A DNA stretch of 7,164 bases from Spirochaetaceae bacterium (GTDB lineage Bacteria; Spirochaetota; Spirochaetia; Treponematales; Breznakiellaceae): positions 1 to 7,164 of the forward strand of contig JAIRZA010000206.1 of assembly GCA_031267475.1 (NCBI GenBank), given 5' to 3'. Under the pieces are notes generated by a model. The model searched no databases, was not told the origin of the DNA, and worked only from the letters and a program-made list of their open reading frames with translations. The position numbers were made by a program, and so were the translations under genes. Below are positions 1-6,862 of this stretch, in pieces; within the stretch, counting starts at the first letter, position 1; every line of letters begins with the position of its first letter.

Positions 1-31
1 AAAAACGGAATAACAATACGGGAGTGATACA

Positions 32-1510
32 ATGAAAATACTTATGACTGTTAGCGAAGCGGTGCCGTTTGCAAAAACAGGCGGGCTTGCCGACGCGGTT
101 TCGTCCCTTTCCCTCGCCCTTGCCAAACTTGGGAATGAAGTGAAAATAATCATGCCCCGTTATTGGCGCATAGACCGCGCGAAACTTACCCCGATCGAAG
201 GCGAACTGGGAGTAAAAATGGGAGGGCTTGAAGAATGGTGCAAAGTTTATAAAACACTTATGCCCGGTTCTTCAAAAAAAAATCCCGTAGAAGTATTTTT
301 TATAGACCACGAAATATTTTTTGGACGCGACGGCCTGTATTCGAGTATTTTTAACGAAGATTATATCGACAACCCGCGCCGGTTTACGTTCTTTTCCCGC
401 TCTATTTTTCAAGTTTGCAACAAAATAGACTGGTCGCCCGACATTATTCACGCGCACGACTGGCCTACCGCGCTTGTACCCGTTTACCTGAAGTACGGCC
501 TGAGGGAAGGGCGTTTTGCGAATACGATGTCTGTGCTTACAATACACAACCTTGGGTATCAAGGCATTTACCATAAAGACAACTTTCACTACACAGGACT
601 AGGCTGGGACGTTTTCTATGACGGCGGCTTTGATGATTGGGGCATGATGAATATGCTTAAAGCCGGAATCTACGCCGCGGATCGTCTGAACACCGTATCG
701 GAAACTTATTGTGAGGAAACAAAAACGCAGGCGCACGGCTTTCGGCTTGACGGACCCTTGCGCTTACGCAGCGCCGATTACCGCGGCATACTTAACGGCA
801 TTGACGATTCGGTGTGGAACCCGTCCCTAGACAAACTTATACCCAAAACTTATTCAGTTGAAGATATGAGCGGCAAGGCTTTAGCCAAAGAAGCATTGCA
901 AAAGCATTTTAACCTTGAGGTGGACCCTAAAATTCCGGTTATCGGAATGGTAACACGGCTTACCGAACAGAAAGGAATAGGCGAACTATTCGGCCCTTGC
1001 TACGGAGCGGCGTTTTCAATTTGCAACGATATGAATTTACAGTTTGTCCTCATCGGTACAGGAGAAACGTGGTGTGAGCGTGAAATAAGCGGCTTGTCCG
1101 GCAGACTTCCTAACTTCAGGGCAAAGGTAGGTTACGATGAAGAGACAGGGCATCTTATCGAGGCCGGCGGCGATCTGTTTTTGATGCCCTCGCGTTACGA
1201 ACCCTGCGGTCTTAATCAGATGTATTCGCTTATTTACGGCGCTCTGCCAATAGTGCGGCGCACGGGCGGGCTTGCCGATACTGTTCAAAATTACGATCAG
1301 GATACGGGTAACGGAACAGGTTTTATGTTTGATGATTTAACCCCGAGCGCCATTTATAACACAGTAGGCTGGGCGATTTGGACATATTACAACAAACCGG
1401 ACGACATAGCAAAAATGCAAAAATACGGCATGAAACAGGATTTTTCATGGACTTTGTCCGCTAAAAAATATATGGATATGTACAATATGCTGGATTCGGC
1501 CGCCGAATAG
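32..1510 (+). CDS. glgA: Glycogen synthase (ADP-glucose type, GT5 family)
   Basis: This 492-residue protein is a bacterial glycogen synthase, which moves glucose from ADP-glucose to the non-reducing end of a growing alpha-1,4-glucan in the cytosol. Seen in the sequence: the N-terminal KTGGLAD motif (residues 15-21, with Lys15 at the ADP-glucose-binding position), HAHDW (140-144), GILNGID (252-258), RLTEQKG (309-315) opening the second Rossmann domain, SRYEPCGLNQ (387-396) with the acidic catalytic-site residue, and RTGGLADTV (410-418). The length matches the family (about 475-495). The ATG at 32 follows GGGAG at 20-24 with a 7-base spacer, so the start is well supported. No promoter is visible in the 31 bases upstream, so it may belong to an operon beginning outside the window. 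The next gene begins directly after its TAG. A run of nine A lies at 274-282 in an otherwise intact frame. The family call is certain; GDP- or UDP-glucose use is unlikely given the GT5 motifs. Confidence 0.96.
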   Translation: MKILMTVSEAVPFAKTGGLADAVSSLSLALAKLGNEVKIIMPRYWRIDRAKLTPIEGELGVKMGGLEEWCKVYKTLMPGSSKKNPVEVFFIDHEIFFGRDGLYSSIFNEDYIDNPRRFTFFSRSIFQVCNKIDWSPDIIHAHDWPTALVPVYLKYGLREGRFANTMSVLTIHNLGYQGIYHKDNFHYTGLGWDVFYDGGFDDWGMMNMLKAGIYAADRLNTVSETYCEETKTQAHGFRLDGPLRLRSADYRGILNGIDDSVWNPSLDKLIPKTYSVEDMSGKALAKEALQKHFNLEVDPKIPVIGMVTRLTEQKGIGELFGPCYGAAFSICNDMNLQFVLIGTGETWCEREISGLSGRLPNFRAKVGYDEETGHLIEAGGDLFLMPSRYEPCGLNQMYSLIYGALPIVRRTGGLADTVQNYDQDTGNGTGFMFDDLTPSAIYNTVGWAIWTYYNKPDDIAKMQKYGMKQDFSWTLSAKKYMDMYNMLDSAAE

Positions 1511-1516
1511 TTGTTC

Positions 1517-2773
1517 ATGGCAAAACCGCTGTATTTATCAAAAATATTTAAAAGTTTTTTAGCGCCGTGTTTTTTACTCGGCGCTATAATTGAACTTCAC
1601 GCGCTAAACCCGCTTAGCGATATACCGGAGCTGAAAGCCCGCTCCGCTGTGTTGATGGACGCCTCTACCGGATTCATACTGTTTGAAAAGAATCCGGATG
1701 ATCTGATTCCGCCCGCCAGCCTGACAAAATTGATGACGATACACGTTGCCGGAAAAGAAGCGGCGGAGAAGGGAATATCGCTTGACGATCCGGTTAAACT
1801 GCCAAAACAGAGCTGGGCGGTGAACCAGCCGCCGCGTTCAAGTTTGATGTTCCTTGCGCAGGGGCAGATAGTAAGCCTGGACGAGCTTTTTTTGGGCATG
1901 GCGATTCCCTCCGGCAATGACGCCGCCGTCGCGGTCGCGCTTAATTTTTCGCCCACAACGGATGCTTTTGCCAAACTTATGAACCGTGAAGCCGCCGCGC
2001 TTGGGATGAAAGACACAATTTTTGTCGAACCGTCTGGAATTTCGGAGGAAAACATCACAACGGCGCGTGATTTTGCTATATTTTGCCGTGAATATATTCG
2101 CCTGCATCCTGAAAATCTGGAAAAATATCACTCTGTTCCACAATTTGCCTATCCTAAAGCGTCGAATCTGCGTCCATCCATGCAGGACAAGGTTGGCACA
2201 ATAGTTCAAAACAATCATATCAATCTTATTTACTCGTTTGACGGGGTTGACGGACTAAAAACCGGCTATATTGACGAGTCGGGCTATAACATTGCGTTAA
2301 CCGCCGAGCGTAACGGCACACGCTTCATTGCGGTCATACTAGGCGTTCCGGCCGAGCTAGGCTCGCGCTGGGGAATACGCGCGCGCGATGCTGACGGTGC
2401 GGCGCTTTTAACATGGGGATTTAATTATTTTAAAACAATACGCCCTGAAGTTCCGTCGATTCCGCCGGCGAGGGTGTGGAAGGGCAAGATAAACAAGCTG
2501 CCGCTTGCGATACCCGAAAACGCGCGGGCTTTAACAATTCTTGCAAGCCGCGGCGATAAGGTGCGCTGTGAAGTAGACGTTGACGATTTGACAGCGCCGC
2601 TGCCGGCGGGTTATCACGCCGGCAGTATTACGTTCTATGACGACGAAGGCGCGCTTGCTGTTGTTGAACTTCGTACGCCTGAAGAGCTTGAGTCCGGAAA
2701 TTTATTTAAGCGGTTTTTGGATTCGATACTGCTGTTTTTTAGCAAAGCGTTCAGCCCGCATATTGCAGGCTGA
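1517..2773 (+). CDS. dacA: D-alanyl-D-alanine carboxypeptidase (PBP5/6-type, serine peptidase S11)
   Basis: This is a low-molecular-mass penicillin-binding protein that removes the terminal D-Ala from peptidoglycan stem peptides in the periplasm, limiting cross-linking. Counting from the possible TTG at 1511 (420 residues), it shows the three active-site motifs: SLTK with nucleophile Ser70 and Lys73, SGN at 134-136, and KTG at 250-252. The N-terminus is a signal peptide: basic residues, a hydrophobic stretch around residues 14-28, and a likely cut after LHA. After residue about 310 comes a beta-rich region like the PBP5 C-terminal domain. The last 20 residues (LFKRFLDSILLFFSKAF) look like an amphipathic membrane anchor. 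I place the start at ATG 1517 rather than TTG 1511, which only adds MF; neither has a clear Shine-Dalgarno, so translation is probably coupled to glgA, whose stop ends 6 bases earlier. DacA, DacC and DacF-type paralogues cannot be told apart here. Confidence 0.94.
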   Translation: MAKPLYLSKIFKSFLAPCFLLGAIIELHALNPLSDIPELKARSAVLMDASTGFILFEKNPDDLIPPASLTKLMTIHVAGKEAAEKGISLDDPVKLPKQSWAVNQPPRSSLMFLAQGQIVSLDELFLGMAIPSGNDAAVAVALNFSPTTDAFAKLMNREAAALGMKDTIFVEPSGISEENITTARDFAIFCREYIRLHPENLEKYHSVPQFAYPKASNLRPSMQDKVGTIVQNNHINLIYSFDGVDGLKTGYIDESGYNIALTAERNGTRFIAVILGVPAELGSRWGIRARDADGAALLTWGFNYFKTIRPEVPSIPPARVWKGKINKLPLAIPENARALTILASRGDKVRCEVDVDDLTAPLPAGYHAGSITFYDDEGALAVVELRTPEELESGNLFKRFLDSILLFFSKAFSPHIAG

Positions 2774-2775
2774 AT
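2750..2775. terminator. Hairpin at the convergent dacA / methyltransferase ends
   Basis: TTCAGCC (2750-2756) pairs with GGCTGAA (2768-2774). Inside, after one mismatch, GCA (2758-2760) pairs with TGC (2764-2766) around a TAT loop. The palindrome covers the dacA TGA stop and nearly reaches the stop of the opposing gene, where only 3 bases separate the two genes. There is no T run after it on either strand, so it is not a canonical intrinsic terminator. It could still stabilise or define the 3' ends of the convergent transcripts. The structure is seen; the function is inferred. Confidence 0.4.
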
Positions 2776-2776
2776 A

Positions 2777-3670
2777 TTACAGACTGAGTTCCGCGGAATA
2801 ATCAACTTCCTTGTCAAAAATGGCTTCGTTGTATTTTGCATGATTAAACAGGTGGACAATAAGAATTCTGCTGTACCATGATTCTTTAAATTTATCCGCG
2901 AGCAGTCCAAAGTGCGGGGATATTTTTTTGTTATCATGCTGTTCGTTAAATTCACGTATAGCGAGCCGCTCGCCGGTATATTCGCTTAAGCAGTAATCAT
3001 AATCAAAAATGCTTGTCCCAATATCATCAAAATAAGTGAATATGCGCGGCAGAAGGCGGGCGTCGTCCGCTTCAAACATACGCAGCGCGGGAACGGTTGA
3101 CGAATATAAATCCATGTCGAACATAACGGCGGCTACAGGCGCGGGATTATAATCGTTAAAAAATTTTGGAACAGTTTCATTAACATCGCCGATTACCAGT
3201 TTTGCCGAGCGCAGACGTTTTTGCAGCTTTTCAACATCCATTTTGTAAAAACCTTCGCGCCAAATATACGGCAGGTCGCGGTAATCGTCGCTTTTGGGAA
3301 GACCTTTTCCTGTATCAAAACCATAAACTTCGATTTCTATACCCATCTCGCGGCCTATCATTTCGGCGTGTTTTTCTAAGGCTGTAAGCCCCCGCCCGCC
3401 GGCAACACCGAATTCAATCACGCTGATCTTTTTGTAACCCAGTGATTTTCCCAGAAAAGCGCCGGCAAAAACACAATGCGCGTATTCCGGTTTAAGCGAA
3501 ACAAGCCCAGTCCTCGCCCGAAAGCTGTAGCTAAAAAGCCGCAGGTGTTTTATCGCCAATTTTGTAAAAGGCCATACAATTTCATTGCTAAAAAAATTGT
3601 CGTACAGCTTGCTGAATAAACCTTCGTACACACCCGCTCCTACACGGGCGGGATTCTTTTGCTTTGCCAT
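2777..3670 (-). CDS. TylF-like class I SAM-dependent methyltransferase
   Basis: This 297-residue cytosolic protein has the marks of a Rossmann-fold S-adenosylmethionine methyltransferase. EFGVAGGRG (residues 86-94) is the SAM-binding glycine loop, GFDTGKGLP (117-125) carries the acidic residue at the end of the second strand, FDMDLYSST (184-192) resembles the motif of TylF/MycF macrocin-type O-methyltransferases, and YFDD (213-216) supplies acidic residues that could bind a metal. The substrate cannot be read from sequence; TylF relatives often methylate sugars or small glycans. The ATG at 3670 has AAAGGA 13-18 bases upstream, a rather long spacer. It is divergent from an XRE regulator across a repeat-filled 140-bp region and convergent with dacA across 3 bases, so it is probably transcribed alone. 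The fold call is strong and the subfamily moderate. Confidence 0.8.
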   Translation of the reverse strand: MAKQKNPARVGAGVYEGLFSKLYDNFFSNEIVWPFTKLAIKHLRLFSYSFRARTGLVSLKPEYAHCVFAGAFLGKSLGYKKISVIEFGVAGGRGLTALEKHAEMIGREMGIEIEVYGFDTGKGLPKSDDYRDLPYIWREGFYKMDVEKLQKRLRSAKLVIGDVNETVPKFFNDYNPAPVAAVMFDMDLYSSTVPALRMFEADDARLLPRIFTYFDDIGTSIFDYDYCLSEYTGERLAIREFNEQHDNKKISPHFGLLADKFKESWYSRILIVHLFNHAKYNEAIFDKEVDYSAELSL

Positions 3671-3702
3671 TATCGCTAACCATTCCTTTAATCATAGTTG
3701 TT

Positions 3703-3732
3703 TTTCCAAAAACCTTATTGTGGTTTGGGAAA
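3703..3732. other. Imperfect inverted repeat in the methyltransferase leader
   Basis: TTTCC (3703-3707) plus AAACC (3710-3714) pair with GGTTT (3722-3726) plus GGAAA (3728-3732), giving two 5-bp stems with a small interior loop and a 7-base end loop. It lies between the methyltransferase start and the tandem repeats, so it would fall in the 5' untranslated RNA if transcription starts within or upstream of the repeats. No T tract follows it on the minus strand. It may be a leader hairpin or a further protein-binding site; the role is unknown. Confidence 0.35.
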
Positions 3733-3753
3733 TACACTTAATATGATTAAGTT

Positions 3754-3782
3754 ATCATCACTTAGTATTATTAAATTGTCAA
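3754..3782 (-). promoter_or_regulatory. Candidate divergent promoter of the methyltransferase gene
   Basis: On the minus strand a perfect TTGACA (complement of 3777-3782) is followed after 17 bases by GATGAT (complement of 3754-3759), 4 of 6 matches to the -10 consensus. Its -35 box is almost the same DNA as the -35 box of the plus-strand promoter, so the two would compete for polymerase and share the repeat array. The weak -10 keeps confidence low. Confidence 0.33.
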
Positions 3783-3806
3783 TACTTAATATTGTTATAT
3801 TATAAT
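3776..3806 (+). promoter_or_regulatory. Candidate promoter of the XRE regulator gene
   Basis: A perfect TATAAT lies at 3801-3806 with TTGTCA at 3776-3781, a 19-base spacer; TATTAT at 3798-3803 would give a 16-base spacer. Copy 3 of the 24-bp repeat fills the spacer, so a bound repressor would block polymerase. With TATAAT as -10 box, transcription would begin at about 3812-3814, on or just after the GTG start, implying a leaderless mRNA or a start further downstream. Confidence 0.5.
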
Positions 3807-3810
3807 CGCT

Positions 3811-4167
3811 GTGAAGCAAACGGAAGAATCTTTATTACTGCGAAAATTGCTGGCGGCGAACATCAAGGAAAGGCGGAAAAATCTTGGTATTTCGCAGGAG
3901 AAGTTGGCGGAGTTGGCTGATGTTTCGGTGCAAACTGTGAATTTTATTGAAGGTTGCAGGACCTGGGTGAGCGATAAAACGCTTGCGAGGCTTGCTTCGG
4001 CTTTGGGGGTGGATGCGTACCGTCTTTTAATTCCGGCGGCCGCCTTAAAACAGGAGCGTTTAATTCCGGTTCATAAGATACACGATTTACGCCGCGGTAT
4101 ATTAAATGATATTGATAAGCGTTTCGAGGATCTTATTCCGATTATTCCAAGTATTCCAAAAAATTGA
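3811..4167 (+). CDS. XRE-family helix-turn-helix transcriptional regulator
   Basis: This 118-residue DNA-binding protein carries a Cro/C1-type five-helix HTH domain at about residues 17-73. It begins NIKERRKNLGISQEKLAELADVS (14-38 region), with the recognition helix around SVQTVNFIEGCRTW (39-52). The last 45 residues are short, charged and have no recognisable partner domain. GTG 3811 is taken as start because it gives the usual short lead before the HTH, but there is no Shine-Dalgarno and TATAAT ends only 4 bases upstream. A leaderless message is possible. Initiation at CTG 3838 (GGAAG at 3822-3826, 11 bases before) or TTG 3847 would keep the whole HTH. It is divergent from the methyltransferase gene and faces the tandem repeats, so autoregulation and control of that gene are likely. 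It is convergent with cbiA across 14 bases. Confidence 0.85.
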   Translation: MKQTEESLLLRKLLAANIKERRKNLGISQEKLAELADVSVQTVNFIEGCRTWVSDKTLARLASALGVDAYRLLIPAAALKQERLIPVHKIHDLRRGILNDIDKRFEDLIPIIPSIPKN

Positions 4168-4181
4168 GCGCAAAACTGAAT

Positions 4182-5549
4182 TTAGTCCCGGCATCTTTCC
4201 AAAAACCTCTCCGCCGCGCCGGGCGCGGAGCACAGATGAAAATGCGGGAATCCGGCAAACAGTGTTTCAGAGGCGATTATACATTTCCAGCTTTTGCCGG
4301 AAACCGGCTTTACCGCTGTAAATGCGTCCCCGTTCCGCTCTGAATCCCAATAGTGAAACTCGTGTCCGCGCAGCACATCGCCGGTCTCGCACAAAAGGTT
4401 GTCAACATTTGCCGTGAATTCGGCGTAGCCGAAGCGAATCAGCCGCTCGTTTTTCTTGCAGCAAGCGTCAATCACACCCGCAAGCGTGTAGCGCCCGCCG
4501 TCCGCGCCTTCTAGTTCACGGTGCAGGTACATGAAGCCGCCGCATTCCGCTATGGTTGGAAGTCCGTCATCCACCGCGTTTTTTATTCCGGCGAGCATGG
4601 CTTTATTTTTTGACAACTCCGCCGCGTACAATTCCGGGTAGCCGCCGCCGAGTATCAGTCCGTCTAAACCGGAAGGCAATCCCGCGCCGGCGAGCGGGCT
4701 GAAATCAAGCAATTCCGCGCCTAGTTTTTCAAGAAGGTTTAGGCCGTCTTGGTAGTAAAAGCAGAACGCCTTGTCCCGCGCCACGCCGATTCGCGGTTTT
4801 TTTACGGATTTTGTTTTAAGCGAATGAACCGGAGCAGCCTCCGGCGGCGTTTTTAAGGGCGGGGCGGCGGCGGCTATTGATAAAAGCGCGTCAATGTCCA
4901 CCGTTTTTTCGACAACATCCGCGAGTTGTTCAATTTTATGGTGCAACCCTTCGATTTCCGCCGCCGTTACCAGTCCTAGGTGGCGGCTTTCAATGGCGCA
5001 GTCTGGAACGCGCGGCAGAAAGCCTATCACAGGCAGTCCGGTTTCTTTTTCGACAGCTGGTTTGAGCGCTTTGAAATAATCCGCGCCGGCGTTGTTCAAC
5101 AGTACGGCGCGTATATTGTTTTCCCTAAATTCCGCAATGCCTTTTATTCGCGCCGCCGCGGTAAGCGACTGTCCTTTGCAGTTTTCTACGAGCAGGACGG
5201 GGCTTGAGGTAACTTGCGAAAGATCCCACGCGCTCGCTTTCGCCGTGCTTCCGCCCGCGCCGTCGTAAAAGCCCATTACTCCTTCGAGCAGGGCTATATC
5301 GCTGTCGCGGCTGTTTTCAAGCAGAATACGTTGAACCGCGTCTTCGCCCAGCATGAAGAGGTCGAGGTTTGTCGAATTAGCGCCTAGGGCTTCGCGGTGG
5401 AACATGGGGTCGATGTAGTCGGGGCCGCATTTGAACGCGGATGTTTTTAGCCCGCGCCGCATAAAAATCGCCAAAAGGGCGCAGCTTATTGTTGTTTTCC
5501 CGGAGCCGCTGCCGCCGCCCGCAATCATGATTCTGGCTGTCCGCCTCAT
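4182..5549 (-). CDS. cbiA: Cobyrinic acid a,c-diamide synthase (CbiA/CobB)
   Basis: This 455-residue cytosolic enzyme amidates the a and c acetate side chains of cobyrinic acid (or hydrogenobyrinic acid) using ATP and glutamine in cobalamin synthesis. Seen: a P-loop GGGSGSGKT (11-19), the family stretch KCGPDYIDPMFH (40-51), LLEGVMGFYDG (88-98), and the glutamine amidotransferase half from about 252. That half holds FYYQDGLNLLE (264-274), GGGYPELY (301-308), the nucleophile Cys336 in AECGGFMYL, GHEFHYWD (395-402) and FPHFHL (434-439) with the catalytic His. Length is normal (about 450-460). Its ATG overlaps the stop of the CbiE-CbiT gene by 4 bases (ATGA), so translation is coupled and the two form an operon. 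The residues linking the halves (about 226-250) are Ala/Pro-rich. Whether the pathway is the early-cobalt (CbiA) or late-cobalt (CobB) version cannot be decided from this protein alone. Confidence 0.95.
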   Translation of the reverse strand: MRRTARIMIAGGGSGSGKTTISCALLAIFMRRGLKTSAFKCGPDYIDPMFHREALGANSTNLDLFMLGEDAVQRILLENSRDSDIALLEGVMGFYDGAGGSTAKASAWDLSQVTSSPVLLVENCKGQSLTAAARIKGIAEFRENNIRAVLLNNAGADYFKALKPAVEKETGLPVIGFLPRVPDCAIESRHLGLVTAAEIEGLHHKIEQLADVVEKTVDIDALLSIAAAAPPLKTPPEAAPVHSLKTKSVKKPRIGVARDKAFCFYYQDGLNLLEKLGAELLDFSPLAGAGLPSGLDGLILGGGYPELYAAELSKNKAMLAGIKNAVDDGLPTIAECGGFMYLHRELEGADGGRYTLAGVIDACCKKNERLIRFGYAEFTANVDNLLCETGDVLRGHEFHYWDSERNGDAFTAVKPVSGKSWKCIIASETLFAGFPHFHLCSAPGAAERFLERCRD

Positions 5550-6814
5550 GCCCCGCCGCCAAAACTTATCACAAAAACAGGGTTTTGCGCTCGTGCTAAA
5601 GTGTATGACCCGGTTTTTGTGAACTCGCTTACGCTGATTTGCGCGATTTCTACATCGGGGAAGTGGTTTTCAGCTATAATCGACTGCGCCATGCTGAGTG
5701 TTTCGAGTGTGACGGCGTTGATTACGATGCGCGCGCCGGGGTTCTTTTTTAAGATTTCATGTAAGACAGGGGACAGCGTTCCGCTTGAACCGCCTATGAA
5801 CACCGCGTCCGGCGGCGGCAGCGCGGAAAGTACGGCTGGGGCCTCGCCTTCGACGATTTCCATGTTATAGCAGCCGGTTTTTTCTTTATTTTGGCGCATT
5901 AGACTGAGCGCTTCCAAATTCTTTTCAACCGCGTACACTCTGCCGTAGGGCGCGGCAAGCGACATGGAACAGGATACCGCGCCGGTTCCAGCGCCTATGT
6001 CCCAGCATACAGCGTCCGGTTTTAGGTTGAGTTTTGAGAGGCTTATCGCGCGGACATTTTCTTTTGTCATGGGGACGGAGCCGCGGATGAAATCTGAATC
6101 CCGCGGGTTTATAAAGATGTTTTTTACGCTTTTGTCATTTTCTATGTAAACTATATTCGGAACAGCGAAACCGGCGCGGGCGATGCCGCTTATCTTGCCC
6201 GAGCTTATTTTTTCGTCCGTATATGACAGGCGCTCGCCAATGCTGATGCGGAGTTCCCCAAACCCGCGTTCGGACAAGGCGCGGCATATCAGCGCGGGCG
6301 ACACGATGTTGTCTGTTAGAAAAAAACATTTCCGGTTGCGGGCGGTTACGCCTGTCAACAGATTTAACAGGCGTTCTTTGTCGAGTGTTGTTGATTTCGA
6401 GTCTAGTCTGCCGTGAAAACTTTTTATTGCGGCGTCGTCGTAGGGTACGCCCAGACGCGCCGCGAAGTATGCGACAGAGCTTACGCCGCACAGGGTTTGT
6501 AGTTCCCAGTTGTTTTTAAGCGCCTCCGCCCGCAGCGGTGGAAGGAGTTGTCTTGAAAGTGAAAAAAATCCGCTGTCGCCGGAAACGAGTACGGCGTAAA
6601 CTTTTTCGTCGCTAAGCTGTATTTTTTCGACTATGGATTTGTCGTTAACGAGCGCGTCCGTTTTCTTGTCTTGTATTAGTGTTTTTAGCGAGTCTAATAA
6701 TCGCTTCGCGCCCAGCACTCGTTCACTGTGCAACAGCGCGTCTAGCGCTTCGCGGGTTAAAAGATTCCATGAGCCCGGACCGGCGCCGATTATATATATT
6801 AGTTTACGCGGCAT
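5546..6814 (-). CDS. cbiET: Fused precorrin C5,15-methyltransferase / C12 decarboxylase (CbiE-CbiT, CobL-like)
   Basis: This bifunctional corrin enzyme methylates C5 and C15 of the precorrin/cobalt-precorrin ring with SAM and decarboxylates the C12 acetate chain. Counting from ATG 6814 (422 residues), the N-terminal CbiE half shows IIGAGPGSWNLLT (8-20), a VSGDSGFFSL segment (77-86) and TLCGVSSVAYFAARLG (107-122), typical of tetrapyrrole methylases. The C-terminal CbiT half begins about residue 243 with RGSVPMTKENVRA, followed by the SAM site WDIGAGTGAVS (271-281), VEKN (296-299) and FIGGSSG (339-345). Length fits CobL fusions (about 400-430). A TTG at 6835 would add seven residues, but ATG 6814 puts the family's first strand near the N-terminus; neither start has a clear Shine-Dalgarno. 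It is first in a two-gene operon with cbiA. Other corrin genes must lie elsewhere, and I see no cobalamin riboswitch upstream. Confidence 0.93.
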   Translation of the reverse strand: MPRKLIYIIGAGPGSWNLLTREALDALLHSERVLGAKRLLDSLKTLIQDKKTDALVNDKSIVEKIQLSDEKVYAVLVSGDSGFFSLSRQLLPPLRAEALKNNWELQTLCGVSSVAYFAARLGVPYDDAAIKSFHGRLDSKSTTLDKERLLNLLTGVTARNRKCFFLTDNIVSPALICRALSERGFGELRISIGERLSYTDEKISSGKISGIARAGFAVPNIVYIENDKSVKNIFINPRDSDFIRGSVPMTKENVRAISLSKLNLKPDAVCWDIGAGTGAVSCSMSLAAPYGRVYAVEKNLEALSLMRQNKEKTGCYNMEIVEGEAPAVLSALPPPDAVFIGGSSGTLSPVLHEILKKNPGARIVINAVTLETLSMAQSIIAENHFPDVEIAQISVSEFTKTGSYTLARAQNPVFVISFGGGA

Positions 6815-6825
6815 TCTTATAAAAT

Positions 6826-6852
6826 GGTATAGCAAGAATATGCGCCGTTCAA
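6826..6852 (-). promoter_or_regulatory. Weak candidate promoter of the cbiET-cbiA operon
   Basis: On the minus strand TTGAAC (complement of 6847-6852) is followed after 15 bases by TATACC (complement of 6826-6831); TACCAT at 17-base spacing is an alternative -10. Both boxes are imperfect. Transcription would begin very close to ATG 6814, leaving a leader too short for a riboswitch, and downstream of the G tract, which would therefore lie about 60-90 bases upstream of this promoter. Confidence 0.3.
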
Positions 6853-6862
6853 GCGAGTGTCG

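Larger units (their letters stand above)
3736..3807. repeat. Three tandem 24-bp repeats, operator-like
   Basis: Three head-to-tail copies begin at 3736, 3760 and 3784, exactly 24 bases apart, and each opens with ACTTARTAT. Copies 1 and 2 match at 18 of 24 positions; copies 2 and 3 match at 17 of 24. Each holds a 13-bp element at 3738, 3762 and 3786. In copy 1 it is a perfect palindrome, TTAAT-ATG-ATTAA; copy 2 has one mismatch and copy 3 two. The array fills the space between the methyltransferase and the XRE regulator and overlaps the candidate promoters of both, so I read it as a binding array for a dimeric regulator, plausibly the adjacent XRE protein. The repeats are seen; the binding is inferred. 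Confidence 0.6.

Noticed and set aside
1597..2218. Long minus-strand frames opposite dacA and a 60-codon plus frame at 2022-2204; similarly 272-589 and 1037-1288 opposite glgA.
   Set aside because: All lie within genes with complete catalytic motifs and have no recognisable domain of their own.
2378..2389. Alternating CGCGCGCG stretch within dacA as a possible Z-DNA or slippage site.
   Set aside because: Only four CG units, encoding Arg-Ala-Arg in an intact conserved protein; too short to be meaningful.
2789..2798. Perfect palindrome TTCCGCGGAA inside the end of the methyltransferase gene.
   Set aside because: A single 10-bp palindrome in coding DNA is expected by chance and it is explained by the codons; it is not repeated in intergenic DNA.
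3811..4167. XRE protein as a controller (C) protein of the restriction-modification system at the right edge.
   Set aside because: It is nearly 3 kb away, separated by an opposing cobalamin operon, its operator-like repeats are not found at hsdM, and type I systems do not normally use C proteins.
4201..4230. GC-rich hairpin CTCCGC...GCGGAG followed on the minus strand by TTTTT, resembling an intrinsic terminator for cbiA.
   Set aside because: It lies inside the cbiA coding region, before the stop at 4182-4184, so termination there would remove the stop codon from the message; the stem is also interrupted and the T run short.
4877..5207. Several open frames on the plus strand opposite cbiA (also 5431-5622, 5601-5870, 5964-6149, 6183-6416).
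   Set aside because: They are antisense to well-supported genes, overlap each other, have no ribosome sites and show low-complexity Arg/Pro/Ser composition typical of shadow frames in GC-rich DNA.
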